DNA of 64,000 nucleotides from NCBI RefSeq assembly GCF_900112645.1, contig NZ_FOMO01000003.1:124001-188000 (forward strand), written 5' to 3'. Shown piece after piece: positions 1 through 8,841 of this stretch. Within the stretch, counting starts at the first letter, position 1. Every line of letters begins with the position of its first letter. Position numbers and translations under genes: made by a program. The notes under the pieces are model-generated. The model did no database searches and was not told where the DNA came from. It worked only from the letters and a program-made list of their open reading frames with translations. This stretch comes from Phytopseudomonas straminea. Its GTDB lineage: Bacteria > Pseudomonadota > Gammaproteobacteria > Pseudomonadales > Pseudomonadaceae.

Positions 1-1
1 G

Positions 2-76
2 CGGGCCATCAAGCCGCTCAAGCGCATGCTGGACTTCACCCAGGCCGCCCGCCTGAAGCAGGCCGGCAACGCCTGA
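2..76 (+). CDS. nadA: C-terminal end of probable quinolinate synthase NadA (partial)
   Basis: Only the last 24 codons are in the window, ending in TGA. The tail contains RMLDF, which resembles the C-terminal helix of NadA, the [4Fe-4S] quinolinate synthase of NAD biosynthesis. In P. aeruginosa nadA lies next to the bepA/tusA-like/bcp block, and that context carries most of the call. The 5' part lies outside the window, so no catalytic residue can be checked. An unrelated protein with a similar tail cannot be excluded. Confidence 0.55.
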   Translation, partial: RAIKPLKRMLDFTQAARLKQAGNA

Positions 77-133
77 CTCCCCAGCCCGATACGCCATCGG
101 CCGATAGCGTATCGGGCTCGTGCTGCGCCCTTA

Positions 134-329
134 GAGCCTGTTCACGATCTCGCGAGCTAGAGCCATACAAGGCAAAAACAGGCGAGGAAGCGGAGTTTAC
201 GAGCTGTAAATGAGCAGTACTCGCTTCGCTCGCCCTGCGGGCCGCGCTAAAGCGCGTTAGCCGCAAGCGGCTTGCCGAGCCTGTTTTTAACACAGTAGGG
301 CCGACGCGCAGCAGATCGTGAACAGGCTC
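134..329. repeat. 196-bp MITE-like palindromic element inserted at the bepA stop codon
   Basis: The ends are near-perfect inverted repeats: the left end reads gagcctgttcacgatct (134-150) and the right end agatcgtgaacaggctc (313-329). The element is flanked by direct TTA copies at 131-133 and 330-332, as expected for a 3-bp target duplication. Inside, a second inverted pair (aaaaacaggc near 175 and gcctgttttt near 278) makes it an imperfect long palindrome. It has no credible coding capacity. The right TTA is the TAA stop of bepA on the minus strand, so the insertion preserved the reading frame end. Such elements are mobilised in trans; the source transposase is not in the window. Confidence 0.75.
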
Positions 330-1766
330 TTAGCCGCGCAGCATTTCCTCGGTCATACGTTTCTCTTCGATCAACTCCTTCTGCCTAGCGTCGATACGCG
401 AGGCCAGCTGGAAGTTGTTGGAGGCGCGGCGCTTGGCGAAGTCGAGCTGTTCGATGGCCTGGTTGTAATCGCCGACCAGTGCGAAGTACTCCGCACGGGC
501 CTGATGCAGGCCGATGGTGTTGCCGCTCAATCCGCGCACTTCCGCCACCTGATACCAGACATCCGGATCCTTCATGCGCCGCTTGAGCAGATCGTTGAGC
601 GCCTGCTCGGCGGCGGGAATCTTGCGCTGCTTGAGCAAGAGGTCGATGCGCGCCTGGTTCAGCGGGTAATTGTTTGGGTACAGGTCGAGCATGCGGCTGA
701 CGCGCTGCTCGCTCGCTGGCAGGTGGTTGGCGGCAGAGTCCAGGCTGATCTGCGCCAGGTTATAGGTGATGTCGTTGGGTGCCTTCTGCAGCAGCGGTGC
801 CAGCACGTCACGGGCTTCGTCGAACTGACTACCCTTGATCAGCGCGATGGCCAGGCCATAGCGGGCGGCATCCATGTTCGGGTTTTCGTCGAGCTGAGCG
901 CGGAAGCGTTTGGCGGCAATGCCCGGGGTTTCCTCATAGGTCAGTTGCACGCGCGCGCGCATCAGTTGGTAGCGCAGGCTGTCTTCGGTGCCGCCAGCGG
1001 GGAACTGCTCGGCGCGGTTGCGGGTGTCGGCGATCCGCGACTCTGAAACCGGGTGGGTGAGCAGGAATTCCGGCGGCATGCGGTCGTAGCGGTACTGGCG
1101 CATCAGGCGTTCGAACATGCTTGGCATCGAGCGCGGGTCGTAACCGGCCTTTTCCAGGTTGACCAGGCCGATACGGTCAGCCTCCTGCTCGTTCTGCCGC
1201 GAGAAACGCCGCTGTTCCTGAATGGCCGCCGCCTGGGTCGAGGCGATGGCGGCGATACCGGCATCACCGGCGCCGGCTGCGGCAGCGACGATGCCGGCGA
1301 GCATGGCGGCCATGACCGGCAACTGCATGCGCTTCTGGGCTTCCAGGCCGCGGGCGAAGTGGCGCTGTGACAAGTGCGCCAGTTCGTGGGCTAGTACCGA
1401 GGCGTATTCGCCTTCGGTCTGGGCATAGAGGAACAGGCCGCCGTTGACGCCGATGATCCCGCCGGGCGCGGCGAAGGCGTTGATCTGCGGGCTGTTGAGC
1501 AGCACGAACTCGAGGCGCCGGTCCTGTACCTGGCTGGTTTCGGCCAGGCGGTAGACGCTGCTCTCGACGTAGTCCTTGAGCTGCGGGTCTGATAGCTGGC
1601 TGACCTGGCCACGCACGATGCTCAGCCAGGCGCGGCCCAGCTGGTATTCCTGTTGCGGCGAGACCATCGCCGAGCTGGCGTCACCGAGGGAGGGCAGGTC
1701 GCTGGCCATGGCCGGTTGTGCCAGCAGGCAGGCGAGCGTCAGCAGAGTGGGGCGCAGAACATTCAT
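330..1766 (-). CDS. bepA: BepA-like periplasmic M48 metalloprotease/chaperone with TPR repeats
   Basis: A 478-residue protein with an N-terminal signal peptide (cleavage likely after AMA, about residue 21). The zinc motif HELAH is at residues 127-131, with the probable third ligand at E195 in the EADRIG motif. The C-terminal half (about 270-478) is helical and TPR-like. This layout matches BepA (YfgC), a periplasmic protease and chaperone that helps assemble outer-membrane proteins and degrades stalled LptD or BamA. The gene is divergent from the tusA-like gene. Its TAA stop is formed by the TTA at 330-332, which is also the target duplication of the adjacent MITE-like element. The ribosome binding site is weak. 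Confidence 0.9.
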   Translation of the reverse strand: MNVLRPTLLTLACLLAQPAMASDLPSLGDASSAMVSPQQEYQLGRAWLSIVRGQVSQLSDPQLKDYVESSVYRLAETSQVQDRRLEFVLLNSPQINAFAAPGGIIGVNGGLFLYAQTEGEYASVLAHELAHLSQRHFARGLEAQKRMQLPVMAAMLAGIVAAAAGAGDAGIAAIASTQAAAIQEQRRFSRQNEQEADRIGLVNLEKAGYDPRSMPSMFERLMRQYRYDRMPPEFLLTHPVSESRIADTRNRAEQFPAGGTEDSLRYQLMRARVQLTYEETPGIAAKRFRAQLDENPNMDAARYGLAIALIKGSQFDEARDVLAPLLQKAPNDITYNLAQISLDSAANHLPASEQRVSRMLDLYPNNYPLNQARIDLLLKQRKIPAAEQALNDLLKRRMKDPDVWYQVAEVRGLSGNTIGLHQARAEYFALVGDYNQAIEQLDFAKRRASNNFQLASRIDARQKELIEEKRMTEEMLRG

Positions 1767-1874
1767 GCACAGGGCTCTTGTTTGATCAGTGCCGTACTGT
1801 AGCGGCCAGGCAGTTGCCTGACCAGCGCCGGCAGGGCTTGGGTTATGCTGTCAGCCTGCAAACGGGAGGGTGTC

Positions 1875-2126
1875 ATGAGTGAAGTGTCGGATTGGCAGGG
1901 CGAGCATCAGGCCGAGCTGGATGCCTGCGGGCTGAATTGCCCGCTGCCGCTGCTCAAGGCCAAGGTGGCGCTCAATGGCCTGGCCAGTGGCGAGGTGCTG
2001 AAGGTGTCGGCCACGGATGCCGGGTCGCAGCGCGATTTTCGTGCCTTCGCGCGCCTGGCTGGTCACATGCTACTGCGTGAGGAAAGCGAGGGCGGGGTGT
2101 TTCGCTACTGGTTGCGCAAGGCGTGA
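1875..2126 (+). CDS. TusA-family sulfurtransferase
   Basis: An 83-residue protein starting at the ATG that follows a good gggagg ribosome site; an upstream in-frame ATG at 1845 lacks one. The family motif CPLP (Cys-Pro-x-Pro) is in the segment CGLNCPLPLLKAK near residue 20. TusA-like proteins carry a persulfide on this Cys and pass sulfur on for tRNA thiolation or molybdenum cofactor synthesis. In P. aeruginosa the gene in this position (PA1006) has been linked to molybdenum homeostasis and nitrate respiration; transfer of that role here is inference. It converges on bcp across a shared terminator. Confidence 0.85.
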   Translation: MSEVSDWQGEHQAELDACGLNCPLPLLKAKVALNGLASGEVLKVSATDAGSQRDFRAFARLAGHMLLREESEGGVFRYWLRKA

Positions 2127-2148
2127 TGCGAGTGCCGTGCACTGAATG

Positions 2149-2176
2149 AAAAATGCCGCTCGAGAGCGGCATTTTT
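2149..2176. terminator. Bidirectional intrinsic terminator between tusA-like gene and bcp
   Basis: A perfect hairpin, aaaaatgccgct / agcggcattttt with loop cgag, has an A run on one side and a T run on the other, so it can stop both converging transcripts. Confidence 0.9.
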
Positions 2177-2183
2177 ATCTGTA

Positions 2184-2654
2184 TCAGGCTTTGTTCAAGG
2201 CCTGGGCGGCGGCCAGTACTTCGTCGACATGGCCGGGCACTTTCACCCCGCGCCATTCCTGGCGCAGCACGCCGTTCTTGTCGAGTAGAAAGGTGCTGCG
2301 GTCGATGCCCAGATATTCCTTGCCGTAGAGCTTCTTGAGCTTGATCACGTCGAACAGGTTGCAGACGCTTTCATCCTTGTCCGAGATCAGTTCGAAGGGA
2401 AAGCCCTGCTTGGCCTTGAAGTTCTCGTGAGTCTTCAGGCTGTCGCGTGAAACCCCGACGATCACCGTGTTGGCGGCGGCGAAGGCCTCATTAGCATCGC
2501 GAAAACCCTGGCCCTGGGTGGTGCAGCCTGGGGTGTTGTCCTTCGGGTAGAAGTAGATCACCAGCTGCGTGCCCTTGTGGGCGGCCAGGTTGAAATCACC
2601 GCCGGTGGCCGGCGCGCTGAAGTCGGGAACGGGGGAATCGATAGCGATGGCCAT
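2184..2654 (-). CDS. bcp: Bcp/PrxQ-family thiol peroxidase
   Basis: A 156-residue peroxiredoxin with the peroxidatic motif YPKDNTPGCTT; the active cysteine is C44. It reduces hydroperoxides in the cytosol with thioredoxin-type donors. In E. coli Bcp the resolving cysteine lies five residues after the peroxidatic one; here that position is Q49. The only other cysteine is C98, so the enzyme is either a 1-Cys type or resolves through C98. The start follows aaggag at good spacing. It lies 13 bp downstream of gcvR on the same strand and is likely cotranscribed with it. Confidence 0.9.
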   Translation of the reverse strand: MAIAIDSPVPDFSAPATGGDFNLAAHKGTQLVIYFYPKDNTPGCTTQGQGFRDANEAFAAANTVIVGVSRDSLKTHENFKAKQGFPFELISDKDESVCNLFDVIKLKKLYGKEYLGIDRSTFLLDKNGVLRQEWRGVKVPGHVDEVLAAAQALNKA

Positions 2655-2667
2655 GGGGCAGGGCTCC

Positions 2668-3225
2668 TTATGGATTCTGTGGGCGCCAGGGTTCGATCAG
2701 GGCATCCAGGTTCAGTGCGTCCGCGAAATCCAGGAACTGGTCGCGCAGCCAGCTGATCTGGGTGCCCGCGGGCAGGGTGACGGTCAGGGTGGCGTTGAGC
2801 ATGGTGCCGCCTGTTTGCGGCGCCTGATAGGTATCGCAAGTCAGCGCTTCAAGCTCGACGCGGTGGTCGATGAAGAACTGGCACAGTTCATTGAGGATGT
2901 CCGGGCGGTACACGGAGCTGACGTAGGCCACGTAGGGCAGCGCCTGGGGGCGTACCTCCTGGGCGGCGCTGCGGATCACGTTGGCGGTGAACTCGTGTTT
3001 CTTGGCCAGGGCCGGCAGGCCGGCTTCGAGGCGAGCCAGGGCATCCCAGTTGCCGGAGATCTGCAGCACCAGTGCGCTGAGTTCGCCGTGGCGGCTCAGG
3101 CGCGTGCTGATCACCGCACAGCGGTTTTCATGGCTGGCTCGGCACAGCACGTTGGTCAGCTCCATGGCGTTGCTGCCAAGTGCGCTGATGACGAGGAATT
3201 GTTCGCGAACTGGGGGGGTGGACAT
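2668..3225 (-). CDS. gcvR: Glycine cleavage regulator GcvR-like double-ACT protein
   Basis: A 185-residue protein with two ACT-type modules: an N-terminal one beginning REQFLVISALGSN and a second from about residue 95 containing YVSSVYRPDILNEL. It has no DNA-binding domain. This matches GcvR, which in E. coli binds GcvA and represses the glycine cleavage operon when glycine is low. It heads a gcvR-bcp pair and is divergent from dapA, the same order as in P. aeruginosa. A strong aggaagg ribosome site precedes the ATG. Its role in Pseudomonas is assigned by family only. Confidence 0.8.
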   Translation of the reverse strand: MSTPPVREQFLVISALGSNAMELTNVLCRASHENRCAVISTRLSRHGELSALVLQISGNWDALARLEAGLPALAKKHEFTANVIRSAAQEVRPQALPYVAYVSSVYRPDILNELCQFFIDHRVELEALTCDTYQAPQTGGTMLNATLTVTLPAGTQISWLRDQFLDFADALNLDALIEPWRPQNP

Positions 3226-3437
3226 GCAGCCTTCCTAAACGTTGAACGCCCGACGCTATAGACAGCGCCAAACAAACTCGCAGGGTAGCGAAAAGCGCTC
3301 GTCAGGGGAATGACCATCTATGTTCTGGCCGTGCTGTCGAGCATGCGCAATGCCCGCCATCACAGCCACTTGGTCGCTTGTGCAAGGCTGGTGGCGCCAG
3401 TACCATTACGGCTCTCTTTTTCGGCAGGAGCGGTTGC

Positions 3438-4316
3438 ATGATTGCGGGCAGTATGGTGGCACTGGTCACGCCCATGGATGCGCAGGGTAATCTCGACTGG
3501 GAGGCCCTGAGCAAACTGGTGGACTTCCACCTGCAAGAGGGCACCCATGCCATCGTCGCGGTCGGCACCACAGGCGAATCGGCGACGCTCGATGTCAACG
3601 AGCACATCGAAGTGATTCGTCGCGTGGTGGATCAGGTCGCCGGGCGCATCCCGGTCATCGCCGGCACCGGCGCCAACTCCACCCGGGAAGCGGTCGAGCT
3701 GACCCAGAATGCCAAGAGCGCCGGCGCCGACGCCTGCCTGCTGGTCACCCCTTACTACAACCGGCCGACCCAGGAAGGCCTGTATCTGCACTTCCGCCAT
3801 ATCGCCGAAGCCGTGGCCATCCCGCAGATTCTCTACAACGTGCCAGGTCGTACCGCCTGCGACATGCTGCCGGAAACCGTCGAGCGCCTGTCCAAGGTCG
3901 ATAACATCATCGGCATCAAGGAAGCCACCGGCGACCTGCAGCGTGCCCGTGACATCCTCGACCGCGTCGGCTCGAGCTTCAGCCTCTACTCCGGTGACGA
4001 TCCGACCGCGGTCGAGCTGATCCTGCTCGGCGGCAAAGGCAATATCTCGGTGACCGCCAACGTCGCACCGCGCGCCATGAGCGACATGTGCACCGCTGCC
4101 ATGCGCGGTGAAGCCGCAATCGCCCGGGCCATCAACGACCGTATGATGCCCCTGCACAAGAACCTGTTCATCGAAGCCAATCCGATTCCGGTGAAGTGGG
4201 CCCTGAATGAAATGGGCATGATGGCCGACGGCATTCGCCTGCCGCTGACCTGGTTGAGCCCCCGTTGTCACGAACCGCTGCGTCAGGCCCTGCGCCAGTC
4301 CGGTGTATTGGTCTAA
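3438..4316 (+). CDS. dapA: 4-hydroxy-tetrahydrodipicolinate synthase DapA
   Basis: A 292-residue TIM-barrel enzyme that condenses pyruvate with aspartate semialdehyde at the entry to lysine and meso-diaminopimelate synthesis. The Schiff-base lysine is K161 (GIKEATGD). The catalytic triad residues T44 and Y133 (ILYNVPGRT) and R138 are all present at standard numbering. The start chosen follows an aggag site and gives the usual family length; an upstream in-frame ATG at 3378 would add 20 atypical residues. bamC follows after 17 bp, so the two are probably cotranscribed. Confidence 0.97.
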   Translation: MIAGSMVALVTPMDAQGNLDWEALSKLVDFHLQEGTHAIVAVGTTGESATLDVNEHIEVIRRVVDQVAGRIPVIAGTGANSTREAVELTQNAKSAGADACLLVTPYYNRPTQEGLYLHFRHIAEAVAIPQILYNVPGRTACDMLPETVERLSKVDNIIGIKEATGDLQRARDILDRVGSSFSLYSGDDPTAVELILLGGKGNISVTANVAPRAMSDMCTAAMRGEAAIARAINDRMMPLHKNLFIEANPIPVKWALNEMGMMADGIRLPLTWLSPRCHEPLRQALRQSGVLV

Positions 4317-4333
4317 TCGAGGAACTACGACGC

Positions 4334-5452
4334 ATGAAGCGACTGGCCGGACTTTCCGCACTTGCCCTGATCATCACCAGCACCAGTGGCTGTGGCTGGA
4401 TCTGGGGCGAAAATGGCTACTTCCGCGACCGCGGCAGTGATTACCTGGGCGCACGTCAAACCGCGCCGATGAAGCTGCCAGCCGACGTCGAAGCCAAGCG
4501 CCTCGACCCGCTGCTGCCGGTTCCCCAGCAGATTCGCGACAGCGACGTGAAGGGCGAATATGAAGTGCCGCGCCCACAGGCGCTCACCGTCGCCGCAAAC
4601 GTCAGCGACTTCAGCCTGCAGAACAGCGGCGACTCCAGCTGGCTGGTCGCCCAGCGCGTACCGGCCGAAGTGTGGCCAGGCGCGCGGCAGTTCTTCGAAG
4701 ACGGCGGTTTCCGCATTGTCGACGAGCGCCCGCAGACCGGTGAATTCAGCACCGACTGGCAGCGTTTCGACGCCCTGTCCAGCAGCATGCAGAGCCGCCT
4801 GACCGGCCGCGTCGGTGGTCTGGACAGCAACACAGAAACCCGTGTGCACGTGCGTCTCGAGCCAGGCGTGCAGCGCAATACCAGCGAAATTTTCGTGGTC
4901 AGCGCCCAGCGTCCGGCCGGCAGCAATGCTGACGTGCCGTTCACCGAGCGCAGCGTTAACAAGACCCTCGACGCCGCACTGCTCGACGAGCTGCAGGCCA
5001 GCCTGACTCGCAGCGTGGAGCAGGGCGGCTCGGTTTCGCTGCTCGCCGGCCGCGACTTCGATGCGCCGAATCGCGTAGCGCTGTCGCAGGATGGCAACGG
5101 CAACCCGATCCTCAACCTGAGCACCGACTTCGACCGCGCCTGGTCCGGCGTGGGCCGCTCGCTGCGCATGGCTGACCTGCGCGTCGACGATATCAACCGT
5201 ACTCTGGGCGTGTACTACGTCAACCTGGCCGAAGGCCCGCAGCGCAACAACGAGAAGCCGGGCTTCTTCAAGCGCATGTTCGGCGGCTCGGAAGACAAGG
5301 CTGCCATCGAAGCGCGCGCCGAGCGTTACCAGGTGCGCCTGACCGCCGTGGGCGACACCGTGCAGGTAACCGTCGAGAAGGACATCAACACCGTGGCGCC
5401 GGCCGATGTGGCCCGCAAGGTGCTGGACATGATCCAGGAGAACCTCGGCTAG
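4334..5452 (+). CDS. bamC: Outer-membrane assembly lipoprotein BamC (NlpB)
   Basis: A 372-residue lipoprotein. The signal peptide ends in STSGC with the lipidated cysteine at C20; the -3 position is Thr rather than the usual Leu. After a long acidic linker come two helix-grip domains, as in BamC of the BAM complex. It sits immediately downstream of dapA, the conserved arrangement in gammaproteobacteria. The ATG follows gaggaac. The second domain ends in [15 protein letters not shown]. Together with bepA this makes two outer-membrane biogenesis genes within 5 kb. Confidence 0.92.
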   Translation: MKRLAGLSALALIITSTSGCGWIWGENGYFRDRGSDYLGARQTAPMKLPADVEAKRLDPLLPVPQQIRDSDVKGEYEVPRPQALTVAANVSDFSLQNSGDSSWLVAQRVPAEVWPGARQFFEDGGFRIVDERPQTGEFSTDWQRFDALSSSMQSRLTGRVGGLDSNTETRVHVRLEPGVQRNTSEIFVVSAQRPAGSNADVPFTERSVNKTLDAALLDELQASLTRSVEQGGSVSLLAGRDFDAPNRVALSQDGNGNPILNLSTDFDRAWSGVGRSLRMADLRVDDINRTLGVYYVNLAEGPQRNNEKPGFFKRMFGGSEDKAAIEARAERYQVRLTAVGDTVQVTVEKDINTVAPADVARKVLDMIQENLG

Positions 5453-5477
5453 GGACTCCTGGCACGAGTTTGGCGAC

Positions 5478-5510
5478 AGGCGAAACCCCTTGGGTTTCGC
5501 CTTTTGTTTT
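5478..5510 (+). terminator. Intrinsic terminator after bamC
   Basis: A strong hairpin, aggcgaaacc / gggtttcgcct, is followed by cttttgtttt. It separates the dapA-bamC unit from purC. Confidence 0.9.
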
Positions 5511-5606
5511 CACAGGCAGGGCGTTTTCCTGCCGCCCCTTACAGCCGTGGTGCGTCCGTTTGACGCCGTGCGGCGCGACTATCCCGCGACGAGGCGCAAT
5601 CCCGAC

Positions 5607-6473
5607 ATGAGCACACCTTCTCTGAGCCTGAAAAAGATCTATTCGGGCAAAGTCCGCGACCTCTACGAGATCGACGACAAGCGCATGCTGATGGTCGCCA
5701 CCGATCGCCTCTCGGCCTTCGACGTGATCCTCGAGCAGCCGATTCCGGACAAGGGCAAGATCCTCACCGCGATCTCCAACTTCTGGTTCGATAAGCTGGC
5801 CCACGTGGTGCCCAACCACTTCACCGGTGATCGCGTCGAAGACGTGGTGCCGGCCGCCGAGCTGCCCCTGGTCGAAGGTCGCGCCGTGGTCGCCAAGCGC
5901 CTCAAGCCGGTGGCCGTGGAGGCCATCGTGCGCGGCTACATCGTCGGTTCCGGCTGGAAGGAATACCAGAAGAGCGGCACCGTGTGCGGCATCGCGCTGC
6001 CTGCCGGCCTGAAGGAAGCGGCCAAGCTGCCCGAGCCGATCTTCACTCCGTCGACCAAGGCCGCCGTGGGCGACCATGACGAGAACATCAGCTTCGCCCA
6101 GTGCGAGGCGATCATCGGCGCCGAACTGGCCGCCAAGGTGCGCGACACCTCCATCGCCCTGTACAAGGCAGCGGTGGAATACGCGGCCACCCGCGGCATC
6201 ATCATCGCCGACACCAAGTTCGAGTTCGGCCTCGACGAAGACGGCACCCTGACCCTGATGGACGAGGTGCTGACCCCGGATTCCAGCCGCTTCTGGCCGG
6301 CCGACAGCTACGCCGAGGGCAGCAACCCGCCGAGCTTCGACAAGCAGTTCGTGCGCAACTGGCTGGAGTCCACCGGCTGGAACAAGGAGCCGCCGGCCCC
6401 GGCCGTACCGGCTGATGTCGCCCAGAAGACCGCCGACAAATATCGCGAAGCGCTGACCCGGCTGACCGCCTGA
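5607..6473 (+). CDS. purC: Phosphoribosylaminoimidazole-succinocarboxamide synthase, long form
   Basis: A 288-residue SAICAR synthetase that joins CAIR and aspartate in purine synthesis. The N-terminus has [10 protein letters not shown] and the C-terminal signature is [15 protein letters not shown]. The length and motifs such as [14 protein letters not shown] fit the longer Ade1-like class of yeast and many betaproteobacteria. The form I remember for P. aeruginosa and E. coli is about 236-237 residues. It nevertheless occupies the purC position downstream of bamC, without the metallo-hydrolase gene I recall between them in P. aeruginosa. The ATG at 5607 matches family N-termini; upstream in-frame starts give a non-conserved extension. 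Confidence 0.92.
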   Translation: MSTPSLSLKKIYSGKVRDLYEIDDKRMLMVATDRLSAFDVILEQPIPDKGKILTAISNFWFDKLAHVVPNHFTGDRVEDVVPAAELPLVEGRAVVAKRLKPVAVEAIVRGYIVGSGWKEYQKSGTVCGIALPAGLKEAAKLPEPIFTPSTKAAVGDHDENISFAQCEAIIGAELAAKVRDTSIALYKAAVEYAATRGIIIADTKFEFGLDEDGTLTLMDEVLTPDSSRFWPADSYAEGSNPPSFDKQFVRNWLESTGWNKEPPAPAVPADVAQKTADKYREALTRLTA

Positions 6474-6821
6474 TCACGCGTTGCCAACGCAGACGCTGCC
6501 GTTGCCGAAAGGGAGTGGCGGCGTTTTCGTTGGGTTCGTCTGTAACTCAATCCAGTTGGCGCATCCAGCAGCTTGCGGTTTTGGCATTGGCGAGGGCCAC
6601 GTCGCAACCTTTTCCCGCCATGGCGCTTGGTGTAGGTTAGCGGCTGGGTGCCACCGCAGTTGCGGCAAGGCAGGTTCATTTCCGCGCCGGTCGGGCCGCC
6701 AGCGCAGAGCACACGCCGCGATGATTCCAGCCTTGTCTCGCCAATCCTTCCCCTCACATCCGGAAACGCTTTCCACTGTTCCCGTGGCTCGCCATGACGC
6801 CTCGATGGGAGCTGCTCAGCG
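6474..6821. other. Non-coding stretch between purC and recombinase gene
   Basis: An imperfect hairpin at 6493-6531 (acgctgcc near 6493 with ggcggcgt near 6517, then tttcgtt) may terminate purC. On the minus strand from 6679 a frame starts MNLPCRNCGG, with a CxxC pair, but it loses any familiar look within about 35 residues and then runs into the antisense of purC. It may be a decayed zinc-ribbon gene start or chance. No intact gene is supported. Confidence 0.4.
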
Positions 6822-7424
6822 ATGAGCCAATTGTCGGAGTTGGAACAAGAGGAAAGCGGTCCCCGTTATCTGGGTTACGCGCGTGCCAGTGAAACTGCCA
6901 ATCTGATCAGCCAGCTGTTCGACCTGGAGCTGGCGGGCTGTAACCGGCTAGTGTCCGAGCAGACCAAGAACAACTGGCGCAACCGTCCCGAACTGACCCG
7001 CCTGCTCAGTGAGCTGGGCCCCGGCGACGTACTCACCGTCACCAAGCTTGATCGCCTGGCGCGCAGCACCCGGGAGCTTTTGGAAATCGCCGAGCGCATT
7101 CATATCAGTGGCGCGGGGCTGCGCAGCCTGTCCGAACCCTGGGCGGATACCACCACGGAAAACGGCCTGGCCGTGCTGGCGGTCTTCGCCGGCATCGTCG
7201 AATTCGAGCGCTCGCTGATCCTGGAGCGAACCAAGGACGGCCGCGAGGCTGCCAAGGCGCGCGGCGTGAAATTCGGCGCCAAGCCGACGCTGACCAATGA
7301 GCAGATCGACGAGGCGAAACGGCTGATCGATCAGCAAGGCCAGTCAGTCGATCAAGCGGCCAAGGCGCTCAATGTGCATCGGTCTACGCTTTACCGCGCG
7401 CTGCGGCGAGTCGAAAAACAGTAA
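6822..7424 (+). CDS. Orphan serine recombinase (resolvase/invertase family)
   Basis: A 200-residue protein with a resolvase catalytic domain (about 15-150). The nucleophile serine is in GYARAS (S23), and the motifs VTKLDRLARS and EFERSLILERT carry the conserved arginines. A C-terminal helix-turn-helix (about 155-195, ending VHRSTLYRALRR) follows. This is the Tn3-resolvase/DNA-invertase architecture, which cuts and rejoins DNA at paired sites. No transposase, invertible segment or obvious res-type repeat is next to it, so it looks like a remnant or stand-alone recombinase. A gggag site lies about 12 bp before the ATG. Confidence 0.85.
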   Translation: MSQLSELEQEESGPRYLGYARASETANLISQLFDLELAGCNRLVSEQTKNNWRNRPELTRLLSELGPGDVLTVTKLDRLARSTRELLEIAERIHISGAGLRSLSEPWADTTTENGLAVLAVFAGIVEFERSLILERTKDGREAAKARGVKFGAKPTLTNEQIDEAKRLIDQQGQSVDQAAKALNVHRSTLYRALRRVEKQ

Positions 7425-7472
7425 CCATCCAAGACCGCTATCTACTCGCGCCATGTGCCTATAAGTCAGGCA

Positions 7473-8384
7473 TCAGCCACGTAAGGTGAGCAGCGACTCG
7501 ATGGCCGCCGTGGAGCCACCGCATACGATGACCAGCACGTTGTTCAACTCAGCGAGGGAAACCTTGCCTCCATACAACACAGCCAGGGCTGCGCCACAGG
7601 CTGGCTCGACCAGGGTGCGGTGATCGTTCAGATAGGTCAGGCAAGCCTCTACAGCCTCTCGATCCGAGACCTGAACAGGTATCACGGGCCGCTCTTCTGA
7701 CACGTCGAAGGCTCTGCGGCAAACCTGACGCGCTGCAAGGGAGGTCGCGACCCCGGAAACCGCTGGAATCTCCACGAGCTGTCCTGCGCTGATGGAGGCC
7801 TGCAGCGATGCGGTTCCGTGTGTCTCGACCGCATAGATCGGCACATTGACGAGGCCATTGCGACGCAAGCCCTCATCGACGCCAGCCAGGAGGCCGCCAC
7901 CGCCAACAGAGAGCACAACGGCATCCGGACGTAGGCCATCGGCGACGACCTCATCGATCATCGACGCATGACCGGTCCACAGAAGCGGATCGTCGAACGG
8001 ATGAATGAAGGCGTCAGCTGCTGTCTGCAAGGAACGGGCAAGCTCGTTGGCCTCGAACCAGGACTCGCCGTGAACGATCACTTCAGCCCCTTCCATCTTG
8101 AGCAGGCTTCGCGCGCGCTCCGAACTCGTCTGCGGAACGACCACGATCACCGGTACACCCAGGCGGCGCCCGGCGTAGGCGACGGCGAGTCCGGCATTGC
8201 CGCCCGAGGACGAAATGAAGCGCTCGGCGCCCCTTTCGTGGTGCTGCTCAAAGGCGAAGCCAACGCCACGAATCTTGAAGGATCCGCCTGGTTGCATGGC
8301 CTCCATCTTCATCCACACCTTGGTACCGACACGGTTACTCAGAGGCAGCGATTCCAGAAGAGGGGTCTTGATGCTCAGCGACAT
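7473..8384 (-). CDS. PLP-dependent serine/threonine dehydratase (fold type II)
   Basis: A 303-residue enzyme. The PLP lysine is in GGSFKIRG near residue 37, SSSGGNAG is the substrate/cofactor loop, and SVGGGGLLAGV is the phosphate-binding glycine loop. VIVCGGSTA near the C-terminus is typical of the eukaryote-like catabolic serine dehydratases. It would deaminate L-serine or L-threonine to pyruvate or 2-oxobutanoate. The start is the ATG at 8384 with cggag upstream; a TTG nine bases earlier is less likely. It converges on the recombinase gene. The substrate cannot be fixed from sequence. Confidence 0.85.
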   Translation of the reverse strand: MSLSIKTPLLESLPLSNRVGTKVWMKMEAMQPGGSFKIRGVGFAFEQHHERGAERFISSSGGNAGLAVAYAGRRLGVPVIVVVPQTSSERARSLLKMEGAEVIVHGESWFEANELARSLQTAADAFIHPFDDPLLWTGHASMIDEVVADGLRPDAVVLSVGGGGLLAGVDEGLRRNGLVNVPIYAVETHGTASLQASISAGQLVEIPAVSGVATSLAARQVCRRAFDVSEERPVIPVQVSDREAVEACLTYLNDHRTLVEPACGAALAVLYGGKVSLAELNNVLVIVCGGSTAAIESLLTLRG

Positions 8385-8841
8385 GCTTTTCAACTCCGTG
8401 TAATGGGGTAACTCGGTTCATGGCTTGCAGGGAAGGAGGTTACAGCTGGATTCTCGCCTCGTTCGCCGAAGGCGCGTCTGCGCTTTTCCAGGATTGCTTC
8501 AAGGTCGACACGATAGCGCGTCGACGGGAAGTGGCGGCAAGAATACTTGCTCATCCGCAGCGGGATACGCCGGGCAAGGTCACTTCGGCGGCTGACCTGA
8601 GGGGGGCTGGCGTCACTCATCTCATCCGCACATAGCCCCGCTACTCCGTCAGTCTTCAGGGCTGGTGGGCTATTCGGAGTTTTCTGCAAAAACTTCAGAG
8701 CTTTCCGCAAGAAGCCGTCACCGATCTGCCACTAAATTCCGCCATCCGCTTCTGCAAGCCTGTGATCGCCAGATCCTCGTATCTGGGCTAGACTCAAAGC
8801 AGGGGTACCCCATAGATAATCCCTACAAGAGGATGGGCGTG
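8385..8841. other. Divergent intergenic region upstream of putA and the dehydratase
   Basis: About 450 bp without a convincing gene. The open frames here (for example 8390-8710 minus, 8420-8635 plus) have low-complexity Arg/Pro-rich translations and no ribosome site. It must hold the promoters of putA and the dehydratase, but I see no clear operator. Confidence 0.5.

Noticed and set aside
8390..8710. Minus-strand frame of 106 codons upstream of the dehydratase
   Set aside because: Its translation is Arg/Pro/Ser-rich with no recognisable fold and no Shine-Dalgarno, and it overlaps a promoter region.
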